Below are positions 25,501 to 37,112 of a DNA stretch of 64,000 bases, piece by piece. The stretch's first letter is position 1, and each line of letters opens with the position of its first letter. A program made the position numbers and the translations under genes. The stretch covers positions 19,633,056-19,697,055 of the forward strand of contig JAPFBE010000013.1 in the NCBI GenBank assembly GCA_034336665.1, read 5' to 3'. The DNA comes from Luscinia megarhynchos. Lineage: Eukaryota; Chordata; Aves; Passeriformes; Turdidae. The notes below the pieces were generated by a model that did no database searches, was not told where the DNA came from, and saw nothing but the letters and a program-made list of their open reading frames with translations.

Positions 25501-26007
25501 GAAGGCCTCTTCCACATCACTTATCAGACATTTAATGGAACAAACTAACACTAAACCCACACGGGGTGGAGGGAGATCTGGATACCTTATTTCTGCACTT
25601 CACATAACTCTTCACCTTAACAGCTATTTTCATGAACCTCAGAGGGGCTCCCTACCATAGAGGTTCTGACCTCTCCATGCAACCAGGCTCAAATTAATTA
25701 CTAGGTTGGAAACATGAGAACAGGTGACAGGACAGAACAATCATACTGATTCCCTCAGAGTACCGAAAGACCTCAACCACAGAACACATATAAGCAGAGT
25801 AGTAATCACTTACGATGATTACAAGTAAGCACTTACAGAGCAACACAAGAACTCACAGACACATCTCTCATACAGTCATGAGGTGTCTGCACTCTAAATG
25901 AACAAATCATCACCATACCAGTAGAAGTTACTTCTCCACAGATTTCCATGCAGGATACCATACATAACAGCAGCAGCCAGGATAAAAAACAGAAGAATTC
26001 GTTTCAT
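7502..26007 (-). CDS. ST3GAL6: ST3GAL6 coding span: type 2 lactosamine alpha-2,3-sialyltransferase, nine coding exons
   Basis: This Golgi type II membrane enzyme of family GT29 moves sialic acid from CMP-Neu5Ac to the 3-OH of terminal galactose, preferring Gal-beta1,4-GlcNAc on glycoproteins and neolacto glycolipids. It contributes to sialyl-Lewis x and selectin ligands. The exons are 25919-26007, 25065-25145, 21588-21691, 20306-20369, 14476-14571, 13892-14078, 12713-12850, 9264-9416 and 7502-7582. They total 993 bases and encode 330 residues plus stop; the human protein is about 331. All junctions are GT-AG with matching phases. A signal anchor lies at about residues 4-19, then a poorly conserved stem. 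Sialylmotif L begins near Cys116/Cys119 ('VVVGNGG' 120-126). Motif S is about 257-280 with Cys272, motif III is HYYG 292-295, and motif VS is His308-x4-Glu313. N-glycosylation sequons include NKT, NTT, NET and NIT. No key residue is missing, so the gene appears intact. Confidence 0.97.
7583..9263 (-). other. ST3GAL6: ST3GAL6 intron between coding exons 8 and 9
   Basis: 1.7 kb, GT-AG, phase 0. AT-rich. I see no repeat or gene in it. Confidence 0.9.
9264..9416 (-). CDS. ST3GAL6: ST3GAL6 coding exon 8: sialylmotifs S and III
   Basis: Encodes 51 whole codons, residues 254-304, phase 0 at both ends (acceptor 'ttgtag', donor 'gtaact'). It opens '[16 protein letters not shown]' and continues '[15 protein letters not shown]'. 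This is sialylmotif S, which contacts donor and acceptor; Cys272 would pair with the motif L cysteine. 'HYYGNETM' at 292-299 supplies motif III and an NET sequon. Confidence 0.97.
9417..12712 (-). other. ST3GAL6: ST3GAL6 intron between coding exons 7 and 8
   Basis: 3.3 kb, GT-AG, phase 0. Mostly AT-rich, with a clearly GC-richer block at about 10985-11480 that I cannot assign to a repeat family. No other gene is seen. Confidence 0.85.
12713..12850 (-). CDS. ST3GAL6: ST3GAL6 coding exon 7
   Basis: Encodes 46 whole codons, residues 208-253: '[15 protein letters not shown]' then '[19 protein letters not shown]', close to human '[22 protein letters not shown]'. I placed the start at acceptor 'gtcacag', which keeps the human length. 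A second in-frame AG nine bases later ('gcaaag', exon start 12841) would drop Ser-Ala-Lys. The donor is 'gtttgc'. Confidence 0.94.
12851..13891 (-). other. ST3GAL6: ST3GAL6 intron between coding exons 6 and 7
   Basis: 1.0 kb, phase 0, donor 'gtgagt'. Nothing else recognised in it. Confidence 0.9.
13892..14078 (-). CDS. ST3GAL6: ST3GAL6 coding exon 6: end of sialylmotif L
   Basis: One base completing Arg145, then 62 codons for residues 146-207. It starts '[19 protein letters not shown]' and includes '[17 protein letters not shown]'. The MNNGPV stretch completes motif L, the CMP-sialic acid binding region. The preferred donor is GTA|gtgagt; an earlier GT three bases upstream would drop one codon. 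The open frame continuing past the donor ends in intron sequence and should not be read as protein. Confidence 0.97.
14079..14475 (-). other. ST3GAL6: ST3GAL6 intron between coding exons 5 and 6
   Basis: 397 bases, phase 2, acceptor 'ctctgcag'. It splits motif L. No other feature seen. Confidence 0.9.
14476..14571 (-). CDS. ST3GAL6: ST3GAL6 coding exon 5: start of sialylmotif L
   Basis: The last base of Ser113, 31 codons for residues 114-144, and two bases of Arg145. The peptide '[15 protein letters not shown]' then '[16 protein letters not shown]' is diagnostic sialylmotif L. Cys116 or Cys119 should form the disulfide to motif S. NKT is a sequon. Acceptor 'ccacag', donor AG|gtaaat. Confidence 0.97.
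16039..16090. repeat. Compound (AT)n/(AC)n microsatellite
   Basis: Alternating purine-pyrimidine run: AT-rich steps, about nine AC units, then ATATAT and TGTATG. Intronic in ST3GAL6. Confidence 0.85.
19691..19710. repeat. 10-base tandem duplication
   Basis: The unit 'atttaatcta' occurs twice head to tail within an ST3GAL6 intron. Confidence 0.8.
20306..20369 (-). CDS. ST3GAL6: ST3GAL6 coding exon 4
   Basis: Two bases completing Glu92, 20 codons for residues 93-112, and two bases of Ser113. Peptide '[18 protein letters not shown]' aligns with human 'AEYFRLALSKLQSC'. Acceptor 'tttttag', donor AG|gtgagg. It belongs to the lumenal segment between stem and motif L. Confidence 0.93.
20370..21587 (-). 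other. ST3GAL6: ST3GAL6 intron between coding exons 3 and 4
   Basis: 1.2 kb, phase 1. Nothing else recognised. Confidence 0.88.
21588..21691 (-). CDS. ST3GAL6: ST3GAL6 coding exon 3
   Basis: One base completing His57, 34 codons for residues 58-91, and the first base of Glu92. Peptide '[11 protein letters not shown]' and '[10 protein letters not shown]' aligns with human 'HPFLCAADF' and 'DKFDLPYGMR'. Acceptor 'catcag', donor CAG|gtttgt (ends with the G). It lies at the stem-to-catalytic-domain transition. Confidence 0.94.
21692..25064 (-). other. ST3GAL6: ST3GAL6 intron between coding exons 2 and 3
   Basis: 3.4 kb, phase 2, donor CA|gtaagt. AT-rich, with a 9-base tandem duplication at 22292-22309 ('cttgggtaa' twice). 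No gene or named repeat seen. Confidence 0.88.
25065..25145 (-). CDS. ST3GAL6: ST3GAL6 coding exon 2: stem region
   Basis: One base completing Trp30, 26 codons for residues 31-56, and two bases of His57. The peptide is rich in Ser, Thr and Tyr ('[16 protein letters not shown]') and shows almost no identity to the human stem, though its length and both phases fit. Acceptor 'ttgcag|GATTAG', donor 'gtaagt'. Identification rests on phase, splice-site strength and position more than on sequence. Confidence 0.85.
25146..25918 (-). other. ST3GAL6: ST3GAL6 intron between coding exons 1 and 2
   Basis: 773 bases, phase 2. Nothing else recognised. Confidence 0.85.
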
Positions 26008-26018
26008 GACTGACGAAC
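25919..26018 (-). CDS. ST3GAL6: ST3GAL6 first coding exon: start codon and signal anchor
   Basis: The ATG is at 26007-26005, with only 11 bases of 5'UTR between it and acceptor 'acatttcag' (exon begins at 26018). The G at -3 gives an acceptable Kozak context. The coding part, 25919-26007, gives '[19 protein letters not shown]' then '[11 protein letters not shown]'. This is a short basic cytosolic tail, a 15-17 residue hydrophobic signal anchor and the start of the stem, as in a type II Golgi enzyme. Human starts 'MRGYLVAIFL'. Donor TG|gtatgg. Confidence 0.92.
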
Positions 26019-27439
26019 CTGAAATGTAAGAAAAAACAAGAAACTCAAACACAAGATGAAATAATGCATCAACATTTTCTAAAGTATCTGGAAACCTACA
26101 AAAGAAAAGCTATTGTTATTAGAAACATTCTCAACCATTCTCTACCACCACAAGTCTGACAGGTGATCCCTCCACTTGGGTTTCTCACACAAAGACCCAG
26201 TGCCAGGAGCTGAATGCTGCTTTGCACTACCGTGTGTGTGCTCTGCACAGAAGCACAGGTTCACCCTAAGTTCTCTCTGAGGCCATGTGAGAACTCTTCT
26301 GCCCACTGGCAGACCAAAGAAACCAGCTAGCCTTTATATTCTCCTGCATCTTGTGCCATAACCTATCAGTTTCCATAATTACACAGTTAAACAAGCATTG
26401 GCACAAGTGCAGGAGGCAGATAGGCTGATGAAACAGAGCAGGGTATAAGCTGCCACAAAATTCTATTGCTTTTTTTAGGATCACTGAATGTTCTCTAAGG
26501 CCAGTTTTGACATTTAAAGCCGCACTGAAACTATCTGCTTATGCCTGCAGTCTTCAGCCCCTGACACAAGCCAAACTTCACTGGTCAAACAACAGAAAAA
26601 TGTTATTTTCACACACTGCAAAATGAGAATGAGAAGTTAGGACCCCATCTGTTGCACTTGTGAAATTATGGAGAAATATCAGAGAAAGTGTCCATTTTTC
26701 AAATAGAGTTTTCATCTCATTGCACAGTCTAGTAAAAGAAAAACAGAGAAATATCAGAAACTCACGTATCTGGCAAGACAGACTCAAGGAAAATCAAGTC
26801 CTGTATCACTCACATCTTGCACAGTGAGCAGCCTTTTCAGTAGCTATGAATGAACTGTTGTTGCTTAATCTTGTTAAAGTCCAAAACAGCCACTTCAGCC
26901 ACAAGTTACCATGGAAATTTACTTGACAGGTACAGTCTTCTAGTATTCCACTTCTCCCCTAACAGTGTCATGATTACTGGAGTGCAACAAGCCACTACTT
27001 CCTCATGTTTTTTCCACTCATATCTTTCACCGGAATTTAATTCTAGAGTAAGAGATGTGGTTTTGCAACAGTACCTACCAGTAACAAAGCCATGCAATAT
27101 ACTAGGTAAAAAATCTATCAATCTTAAGTATATCCAACAGGCTGCTCTATTCTGGAAGAAATACTTCATAGGCTGCAGCTGTTGCAATTCCAATCTTTCA
27201 ACTCTTTGGGAAGTAGCACTGCCACTTTACAGCTCCTATTCCCTTGACTCTACTTGAACGGTCACTGCAAATTTTTCTTGATAGTCACTCTCAACTTCTA
27301 GTGCAATCTCCAAGTTTTTGCAGTAACTCAGTAGGAGTTTTTCTCTAAAACGCCTAAAAATAGAGGAAAACTCACCTACTAGGTTTAGCCAAGTGTCATT
27401 AACAGCAACTGGCTCAATCTCAAGTGCCATGACAAGACA

Positions 27440-28598
27440 CATACAGGACAAGTGAGGGGTCAGGCCCAGTAGCATGGGTTTATGAAAGGCAGGTCTGGCT
27501 TGACCAACCTAATCTCCTTATGTGACAGGGTGACCTGCACAGAAGACAAGGCAAAGGCTGTCTATGTACAGTCCCTCATAAAGCCTTAGCATTTCCCACA
27601 GCATTCTCCTGGAGAAATGGGCTGCTCATGGTTTAGATGGGTGTGCTCTCCACTGGGTAAAAAGCTGGCTGAGCCCAAATACAGGTGGGGAACAGAGTTA
27701 CATGCAACTGGCAGCCAGTCTGCAGTAAGGTTCCCAGGGCTCAGTCCTGTTTAATATTCTTAAAGGAAAGATATGGTCTGGACAAGGGGATCAAGTACAC
27801 TCTGTCACTTTGCAGGTAACACCAAGTTGAGTGGGAGTGTTGATGTGACGGACTGCAGGAAGGCTCTGGACAGGCTGGATCAATGTGCCAAGGCCAACTG
27901 GAGGAGGTTCAACAAGGCCAAGTCAAATTCCTCTGTCTGGGTCACAACAACCCCAGGCAGCACCACAGGCTGGGGGAAGAGTGGCTGGAAAGCTGCCTGG
28001 CAGAAAAGAACCTGGGAGTGCTGGTCAACATTTGCTGAACATGAATCAGTGTGTACCCACATGGCCAACAACACCCTGGTCTGGATCAGCAAGAATGTGG
28101 CCAGGGAGATGAGGGAAGAGATCACTGTTCTCAGGACTGCTGAGGCCATACCTTGAACCCTGTGCTCAGTTTTGGGCCCCTGACTACAAGACAGACTGAG
28201 GTGCCAGAGCAAGTCCAGAGAAGGGCAAAGCTGGTGAAGTGTCTGGAGAAGCAGCAGCTCAGTGGGGACCTTATCACTCTCTACACCACCTGAAATGAAT
28301 TTGTAGCAAGGTGGAGGTCAGACTCTTCTCCCAGGCAACAAGTGACAGAACAAGTAGACACAGCCTCAAGTTGCACCAGTGGACGTTTAAATTAGGTATC
28401 AGAGGAAAAAAATTCTGAAAGGGTTGACAAGCACTGAACAGTCTGCCCAGGGAAGTGGCTGAGCCACCATTTCTAAAGATATTTAAAAGATGGCTAGATG
28501 TGGCACTTGAGGACATGTTTGAGTGATGGATCAGGCAATGCAGGGCTCATTGTTAGACTCCATAATCTTTTCCAACCTAAGTGATACTATTATTTACT
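27440..28598 (+). mobile_element. CR1 LINE, 5'-truncated, decayed reverse transcriptase through 3' end
   Basis: A non-LTR retrotransposon fragment. The left part reads as CR1 ORF2 reverse transcriptase with stops ('GLTNLISLCD', then 'LCHFAGNTKLSGSVDVTD'). Intact CR1 copies have FADDTKL here, so both catalytic aspartates have changed and the copy is dead. The right part follows the familiar CR1 3' sequence: 'tgctcagttttgggcccctgac', 'gtctgcccagggaagtggct', 'gatatttaaaagatggctagatg', and the end 'cttttccaacctaagtgata'. It lies antisense to ST3GAL6 within intron 1. The left boundary is approximate. Confidence 0.9.
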
Positions 28599-31500
28599 TG
28601 AAAAAGACACTGCACTCTCTAGCAGCTTTTTTCCCTTCACTATTAGTATTTTTACTCCCTCCTGCTTTAAAAAGGTTTCCCAAAACACCCCACTGCTTAT
28701 CCTTACTCCCTAATTCAATCAATGCAAACTTCAGTTAAACAAACCAGCTCTTCAGACAAAGCTGCTAAATTAGCAACTGATTAACTTGCTGATTTTGCTG
28801 ACTTCAGTCAGAAAGAACCTTGCTGAAAAGTCAGACTAAGGTACCAAACAGAGGAAAGACGAGGAAAAGCAGCCCATAAACGATCTATTAAAAATTAAAA
28901 GTATTATTCACAGCAGCATTTTTCACAGAGGGGAAAAGAAATTGCTCCATTTGCAAAATATTTACAAAGATATTCATACAGTCTGGGGGAAGAAAAAATC
29001 ATTAAAACAGAAGAACAGAAGTCAGCATTATTTCAAACAAGATCATAAGGGATCTGTAACAAGTTTCAGTGTTTTATGTAGGACACTCAGCCTGGCACTC
29101 AGGTAATAATGGGTCCACGCCAGCTCTAAACAACAAATCATTAAGAGTTTACCTAACTCAGCCCTTAGATATATTAAATGGTCTTTAATTATGTAAGTAC
29201 ACTCTCACCATCCCATCCCCCAGCGCCTGGATTCATTCTGTGTTTGAGAAAAGTTCTGTAGCCAAGAAGGTCTTCACTAAGAAGACTGTCTTTCTTAATC
29301 TGGTTTAGTAAACAGAACCATTGCCGTGTTTACAGAAGAAATTATTCTGGTATGTTTAATGATGACAGCATCTTCCAGCTCTTCCTTCCTATTTTAGAAC
29401 AGCTGAGTGTTGTAGAAAACCAATCAAAGGGAAACAAACTCCTACAATGCAAATATTGCACTAGAAAATTCCCTTAGTCAGAGACACAAGAAAACAGGGA
29501 ATTGAGAAGACAGTTCAGATGGAAAACAGAAGTTCCATTCCAGTTTATTTACTTCAACACAAGAGCCAGCAGACTGATTTAAGCCCATCAATCCAAGTGA
29601 CAGAGGCCATGGCTCCCTCCCTCAGGTCAATGTCAATCAGAATTAAGCAAAACAAGGAAGACAAAGCTGGAACTCAACTATTCCATTTTCTCCTCTTTCC
29701 TAAAACCCTACAGCGATCTACACAATGCAAGGACCAAGGAACCCAGTATGACCATGCCTGATAATCTTGGTGTCAGCTGGTCAATTTTGTGAAAGCAAGC
29801 AATGGGATACCTAAGTGCTGCAAAAAATTCACAGGCATTTTTTTTTTTAACAGTAATCTAAGCTAACTTTGTGGATCAACTTCCCACCTCTCCCAGAGGA
29901 CAGAGTTACAATTACAGAATTAGACAAGACTGACTCTGTTAAGGTATTAAGACAATCTTAGAGATCAGCCTGTATCTCCTATTGACAGACAGATCCTCCC
30001 AAGCTCCCATCAATCCACCAGACAGACTCATTTCCATATATGATTATTAACTATGTAAGACCTGAGGCTAATACTTTTTTCCCTTGATGGAAGCAGGGAA
30101 CCCCTCTCCCTGTCAGAGGCATATCACTGCTTACAATTAGTCTTTATTCTAGTACAGTGTGGTATGTGCTATGAGCCACTATCTCATACCCTCTGTTTAT
30201 CTTCCAACTTACACTCGCAGTTGATGTAGCCATGCCACAAAATAAACCCTGCAGGAATCTACAGCTGTTGAACTGGGCAACCATCACCTTTCCCTCATAA
30301 CACTCATAAGCCTTCCCTTCTTCTTTAAAAATTACTAGTGTTAGTAGCACAATGCAGGAAGCTTTTCTATCTGTCCTACTTATTTTGTAAAGTACCTTTG
30401 ACTACTACTGAAGTAGAGGTAGTAAGTATTTAATTATAAAGCAGTTACTACTAAATTAAATACCTCACAGCTTAAAACAATCTTAGCTCCATAAAATGCC
30501 ACAAGGCTATCTAAGTTCTTTGCTGCTGCCAGTAAGTGACAGCCTGAAAATTTCAGCTCACTGGGATCTCTGATTCCTAGCTCTTGTAGTTGTGGGGGAG
30601 GAAGTGAGCTTGAAAATATGCTTTGAGCAGACCTTGAAATTTAAAGGGACAGCAAAAAAAACCACAAAAAGCCTTATAAAGGTTTAAAAAGCAACATCAG
30701 AATTTTTAAGATGTAGTCAGTATTTTGTGGGTTGGAGCTTCTGACCTGCAGCACTTCTTAATTTTGGTCAGGAAGGAGCTCTCACATCATCTTTCTCAAG
30801 TTAAGCTGCAAAATGTAAGGACGTTATGGCACCAGTGTATTTCTTCTGCCAAATCTAAAGACTGTTCATCGTTCACACTTCCAGTTCTTGCTTTAAGTAC
30901 GTGCCTAACTGCATTGCTCATTAATTCTCCCCCACTTCAGGAAGAGAATGCTGCAGAGACTACACAACAGTACTGCCACACAATCTAAAAGGTACTGAAG
31001 TGGCTGTGTCAGTCTAGTGCCTTCTCTCACTCCCACGCACCTGAAATTCTCATCATATCCAATGTTCTTTTTTTATTTTAGTTTAAGAAACTAGAAGTCC
31101 TCAGAAATATTGTTTAAGTGAGATGTATTGGGTTATCCTAGCAAAGGGGCTCAGACTTAAAATTAGTTTTCTAACTCTCCAACAACACAGACTTGTTTTT
31201 GAAGTTGTACATTTAGCAGCATCAGAATTGGGAAAGGTTCTTGTTAAACTGTCCTGCCCCACACCAAACCAAAGCAGTTATTCCTGCTCCTAAAAACCTG
31301 TACAAACCACGACACTAAAAAAACCCTGAGATTTTACTGTATCAAAATGTCACTAAGAGCTGTCAGCATCACACCACACATACATGTAACTGCTGCCAAA
31401 ATTATTCCCTGCAGTGGAAGATAAGACCCTTTCTGCCCTGGGGATAAAGCAGTAGAGGAATCATCTCCTGTCTATGACAACTGATGCCTTCTTTCTCTCC

Positions 31501-34500
31501 AAGAGCACACCAAACTACCCATTTTATTCCACAGTATGCAGGTAGCTGGAAAAAAAAGCAGTCTTTTCTCCAAACACAACTTCCCTCTGCTAAGGAAAGT
31601 TTCCAATGTTTCCCCTGTCATTTCCTCCCTGTCCAAAGACAACCCTTTCTCCAAGTATCCAACAGTAAGCAATAATGTCCGGTGGATATGACATCACAGC
31701 AGTAGAAATGTTTAATAGGTTTAGTCAATCTTGGTTTTTTATCAGCTCCTACAGCCTATTGACATTAATTTACTGTGGAGACACAGACTAGAGCTGTGCC
31801 CATTTTTGACCTTGTGTGGTATTTCAGGACAGGCTGCAATAAATTGGTTTTAGGGCCTAAGTGCCTGTCTCCCTCCCCTTCATCATCCTAATAGTGAAAC
31901 ATACTCTGTAATGCAAGACACAGCAATACATTTATTACTTTGTGGACAATTCAGGATTCTTTTATTCCATTTTTGTCTTTTGATAATAGACACTGGTACT
32001 TCGTTCTGCAGAGCAAAACTGACTGTTGGGCCAAGCAAAATTAAAAAGCAACTTAGTATTTTTCCCTGATGATCGCTATTTCAGTCTGCTTTTGCCCAGA
32101 GTCTACAAGATCTCTGCATCACCTCTCCTCTTGTGGGGCTGTGCAGAAGTATTTATAATCTCAGAAACTCATCCCACACAAACTAAAGGATACTGATAAA
32201 GATTTCAAGTCTAGTTGAAACTATCGTATTTTCATCTCCTCCTGATACTAATTTACAGCACATCTGGTGGAAGAGGAAGGTTAGCTGCCTTCCCCAAAGG
32301 CTGCAAGAACAATCACAGTTTGTCTCTGCCTTTTGGGCAGAACAGACAACACAGCACCTAAAGCTCTCCAAACCCTATCTCCAGACCCATACAGTCTCAC
32401 CTCATCAGATCAAACAAGATCAGAAAAACCCAAGTTTGTAGCCTTCAAAGGCAACACGTCTGCAATACAGAGGCTTTGGCAAAAGTTGCAAAAGGCCTCC
32501 ATGTCCTGACTTACAGTCTCATCACCATGGTGATACTCCCCTGCCCTTACTGCATGAGAGGTGCCATCTGTTTAGTGGTTAACTCCTCCTTCCCTCTTCT
32601 TCCCTCCTGCCTGAGGGCCCAGCTCTTACACATACTCCACAGCAGGGGCAGAATCCAAAAGAAATTAGAGGCTGCATGCACTCATCAGACTTTCTTGGAG
32701 AGCAAAAAGGCATGTATACAAACAGAGGTCAAGTTACAAGCTTTTTAAAGCTTACTGAAACAGGTCCCAGTTTGGCTGCAAAGGAAAATGCTGTGAGCCT
32801 GTTCTCTGAGGAACCACAATTACATGCACTGTTTCACAGAGATACCACTTTTGGGCCTACTGATGCAAAATTTCACATCATTCTAAATGACATGAAATAC
32901 TAGTTCCACAGATGAAAACCAGTGGCACAAAGCATCAGCCAGTGCATCCTGGCAGAAAATCCTGGTGAGCAAAATACAAGGGAGCACGGGGATTGGGTAC
33001 CACTGAAATAAATGATCCTCACATCGGAGCAGTTTTCAGTGAACTGACTGAGGCTGAGTTCTTTAGCCCTGCTGAGAGGCAGAACATGCCACCTCCAGCT
33101 TGGGGCTATCACAGGGTTGCTATGCCACCCTAGAGATCTGAGCTAGTATTTTGGCTGATTATCACAGTGCAGTGTGGATTCCTGGCACCAGCTCAAGGTG
33201 ACAGCATGCTCCATGGCATGGTACAAACACACAATTGAAACTGCAAGCACAAAAAAAGAGATAACTGGATTAATATTTTTATCTGTTAAACGTTGGTTTT
33301 AATTATTTTTTCCCTCCAAGACAGAAAATAGATGGCTTAGGACTCATTCCAATAGTAGACACACAGTTAAACACTGCTAATTCAAGCTTAAAAGTCAGCC
33401 CTAGATAGATCCAAATCCAACCTGCAGCTTTGAAGGGCAAGAGAATAATAACTACTGGATTTTCATCTCACTGGAGCTTTTTAAGTATCACAAATTTCCA
33501 GATAACTTGCCTATAATTACAATCAAGAGTGAGATCAAGTCCACAGCATCATCTTCTTGCCTGTTTTTGTGCAGATGAGGGAGGACAAGAAGCAGACAAT
33601 TTATGCAAAGGCACACAGAAGTTGGGAACAGACATTTCCACATGCTTTCCCTGTCCTGACCCTCTACAGCCTTCCCAACAACACACTTCACTTCTTTTCC
33701 CTCCTTCTTCCTCCCATGCACTTGGAAAACAGACAAGTGGTTTCTGTTATGGCCAGCTGCCAGAAATGTAGTGCAGTACATAAACAATTATTTGGGGTTT
33801 GGTCAGAAGCTAACCTGTGCATGCTAAGTCAAACACAAGTATGAGCTGAGCACAGATGGCTCTGCTTCCTCAACTTCCAAAGCTCTACTAGCCAAACAGT
33901 TCTAACTGTATCTTTAAAAAAAATATTAAACACCCCCACACAAAGTCAGTAATGCAACCTTAGAGCCAGACCTTTTCCTAGCCCTCTTACATTCTCCCAG
34001 ATTAACCTTTAAAGCTTTAGCCAGCCTAAGCTAGGTTGCTATTAATATATTACACATCATAGGTATCTGTACAATAAATTAAAAAAAGAAACAGAGTACT
34101 ATAAATCCATGCAGCTCTTCTGCAGGCTGTGGTGACAACACTGTTCCTTCCCAGTCCATTTCCCCTTTTCCTTCCACTCTTTTTCCAGAAGGGACTGAAA
34201 TATAAACAAGCCATGGAACATGCTCTGAGGATCAGAGTTCAGGCTATTTTCTTCTCATATTTTGACACACCCAACCTAAGCTGCTCTTCCTGCAAGAAAT
34301 CAATTTTGAGTTGTTTTGCTTCTTTACCTCCTTTGAAAAAAGCCACGACCACAGAAATACTACACAATGCTTGAAAAAAGAGAAAATTATTAACAGAAAT
34401 ATATGCAACCCAGTATTAAATCAATTACTCATTCTTACTACTGTTCTTTGTCCACAAGTGCCTGCAGAGCCAGAAGATTAAGGTCAAACCAGCAATCCTT

Positions 34501-35539
34501 CTTAGGTTTCCCAGAGAGAAGAAAAATGGAAAAAAGTGGAAGTGGAAATGGACGCAAAAAGGCAAATTAGTCAGGTTTCAAAACAGTTCAGTTACAAACC
34601 CTATCCAGCTCAACATTTTTTCCTCCAGGAACTATGATCAATCTAAACAAATAAAGGTCCAACCAGATAACTTGAGCTGTATTTATTATATGCACACATT
34701 CACTACAGCATTAAGTTCACCTAAAACAAAACACGCTTTGTCTTCTAACAATGCCTAGGATATTCAAAACATCCTGGCTGATTTGGAGCTAGTGATTTAA
34801 CCTCAGCTCTCACTAAAATGGCTTGAATTATAAAACTAAATCTAACAGTCAGGGGGAAACAAAGGACAAACCTCAACACCAGGTTAAAATAAATCCCCTC
34901 CAAAAAATCCAAGAAAACTAAATACACAAAAAATCCCAACACCAAAGCCCACTCGCAACAAAATCAGGCTCTCAAGGGCATGGGGAAAAACATGATGGGG
35001 TTTTTGTTGCCATTTTTCCCCCCAATGGGTAACAGAGGGCTGATTTACTAGCTTCACTACCAGCACCTGAGGATATAAATGCTCCCTCCCCATCTACACT
35101 GACAATAAATCCCAAGTAGATCAACTATTTTCTCACTTCACTGTAACAGCATCAATCCTGATCCATACTGATGTCACTATCTGTCCCTAAATAGAAACAG
35201 GTGCTTTTTGTGTGACTAGTTTTCACAGTAACATTTGTGAACCCCAGTCATGATAAATTTCAAATGCACTAGGACTGCCATCATCAGATGGCACAGCTTT
35301 TTATGGCATTTTTTATTGTCAATATTTCACCATATTTTAAAAAGGAACAAGTTATATAAAGCAGGTTTGGGTGGATTAAGAGGCTCAGAAAATAGGTGTG
35401 AACATGCACCTAGCCAGCATACAAAACTGAACTGTTAAATTTTCATTTAAATAACATGCCAAACATGTCTCTAAGGCAGAGCCTCAAACGCTGTTTCTTC
35501 ATTTTTGCTGTGTTGCTCTGTGTCCTACCTCAACTGTCA

Positions 35540-35622
35540 AAGAAAAAACAAAAACAAAAAACCCTACCACCACCACCCCCAAAATACTCCCCTAAAACCA
35601 AAAAAAAAAAAAAAATAAAATC
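35540..35622. repeat. A/C-rich low-complexity tract
   Basis: Runs of A interrupted by C, including CCACCACCACC, ending in about 15 A. Intronic, no coding meaning. Confidence 0.75.
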
Positions 35623-36479
35623 TCCTAAATCCCCAGCAGTTTGTGATGCAATTTACCCCACTAGCAAATTCTTCAAGTCAATCTTCTGCAAGGCATCTGT
35701 GCAGATGAGAGCTCTGGGAGTCTCAGAAATGCAGCAAAAAAAGTGAAAAGCGTAAAGCTAAATTAATTCAGGGAGGGTGGAAAATGGAGATAAGTGGTAG
35801 CACTCACCCCATACTACTACAAAATCTTGGAAGCTTCTCACAGCAGGGATCCTGCCAGCTCAGAGAAATCTGCAGGACACCAGCAGTTTGAGCAGCTTCT
35901 CCGATAATGCTAATGCCTTAAATTTCCCAGTGCTCTCAGTGAATGCATTGACTTTGGCCTTTGGATCATGAAAATCAGAACACAAAACTTCAGTGCTAAC
36001 TACTATCAGAAAACACCCCAAACTGACAGTGCCAAACTGGAAAAACTTGAATATGGTAAACATTAAGACTATTTTCACAAGCCTTCTTTATACACAGCTT
36101 TGTTTTCTTAGCACTGAAGCTCAAATACATTATTTACAATAACAACAAAAGTACCCGTAAGAAAAGCTCTAATGAGCCGCTTCATAATCATGGAAATGCT
36201 CAGTGGACATAAAATCTTTTAGTACTCACAAAAAACTGTTGTACCATTTGCATCAGAGCCTGTATCTGATCCCCTAAAGGCTTTCAGTGCTTTGTTTTGT
36301 TTCTTAAATGTGAAAGGAAAAACTACCACATAGAATATCCAAACAGTGCATACCCTGAGGACTGAGAGCTGCAAGATACACAGCACTGTAGAAAAATGTA
36401 GAACGTTTAACACTGTAAAATCCTGGCAATCTTTTCTGAACGGGAAAATTTACCAGTGAGTCTACATACATAAAATGTG

Positions 36480-36505
36480 AAAAAAAAAAAAATATATATA
36501 TATAA
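36480..36505. repeat. Poly-A followed by (TA)n
   Basis: About a dozen A followed by a short TA run in ST3GAL6 intron 1. Confidence 0.85.
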
Positions 36506-37096
36506 ATCGTAAGGTAGTGAGCTTCCCAAGTGGAACACAGATCAAGATGTATCTCAGTTCAGCATTTAGAGTATCATTCACTGTGTTTCCTTAAACAAAA
36601 CTGAAATCAAATTCATAACAAAAACAAAGAACAAATGAGCAGGCTAAACAATGTAAACCCAGAACTGGAATTCTTCACAGGGTAATTGTTAGTTGCTGTA
36701 ACAGAATTCAGCTCCTTGCAGAAAAGTTTGCACATGCTTATTTATGTACTTCTGTGTACTCAGAGCAACAAAATGATACTACAACAGTCTGTACTGCAGT
36801 GTAAACTTTTAGTGGGTATCCATCTTACAGTGCAGCTCATAGCCCTGAATGATGCACTTCAGTTTTTTTACCTATGCAAAAGGAAAGCTAATTATATCTG
36901 ATGCTAATCTCCAATTGCCATCTGTCTGGGAGGAAGGCTGCCTACATCAGTCACTACAGCATGCTGGGAAAGCTTATATGCTTTTCTCAGTGCTACACAG
37001 AGACACTTATTTACAAGATTTTCAGACCTCAATACTCACTGAAAGTTAAACACAAGCCCTTTCCTTCCCAACACTGATGTATTGCTTCCTCTTGCC

Positions 37097-37112
37097 TTTT
37101 TTTTTTTTTTTT
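37097..37112. repeat. Poly-T tract
   Basis: Sixteen or so T in a row, intronic. Confidence 0.85.

Noticed and set aside
26850..27257. 135-codon + strand open frame
   Set aside because: Low-information sequence next to the CR1 insertion; no match to CR1 ORF2 or other families.
27773..28156. 127-codon + strand open frame
   Set aside because: It is a fragment of the decayed CR1 ORF2, not a host gene.
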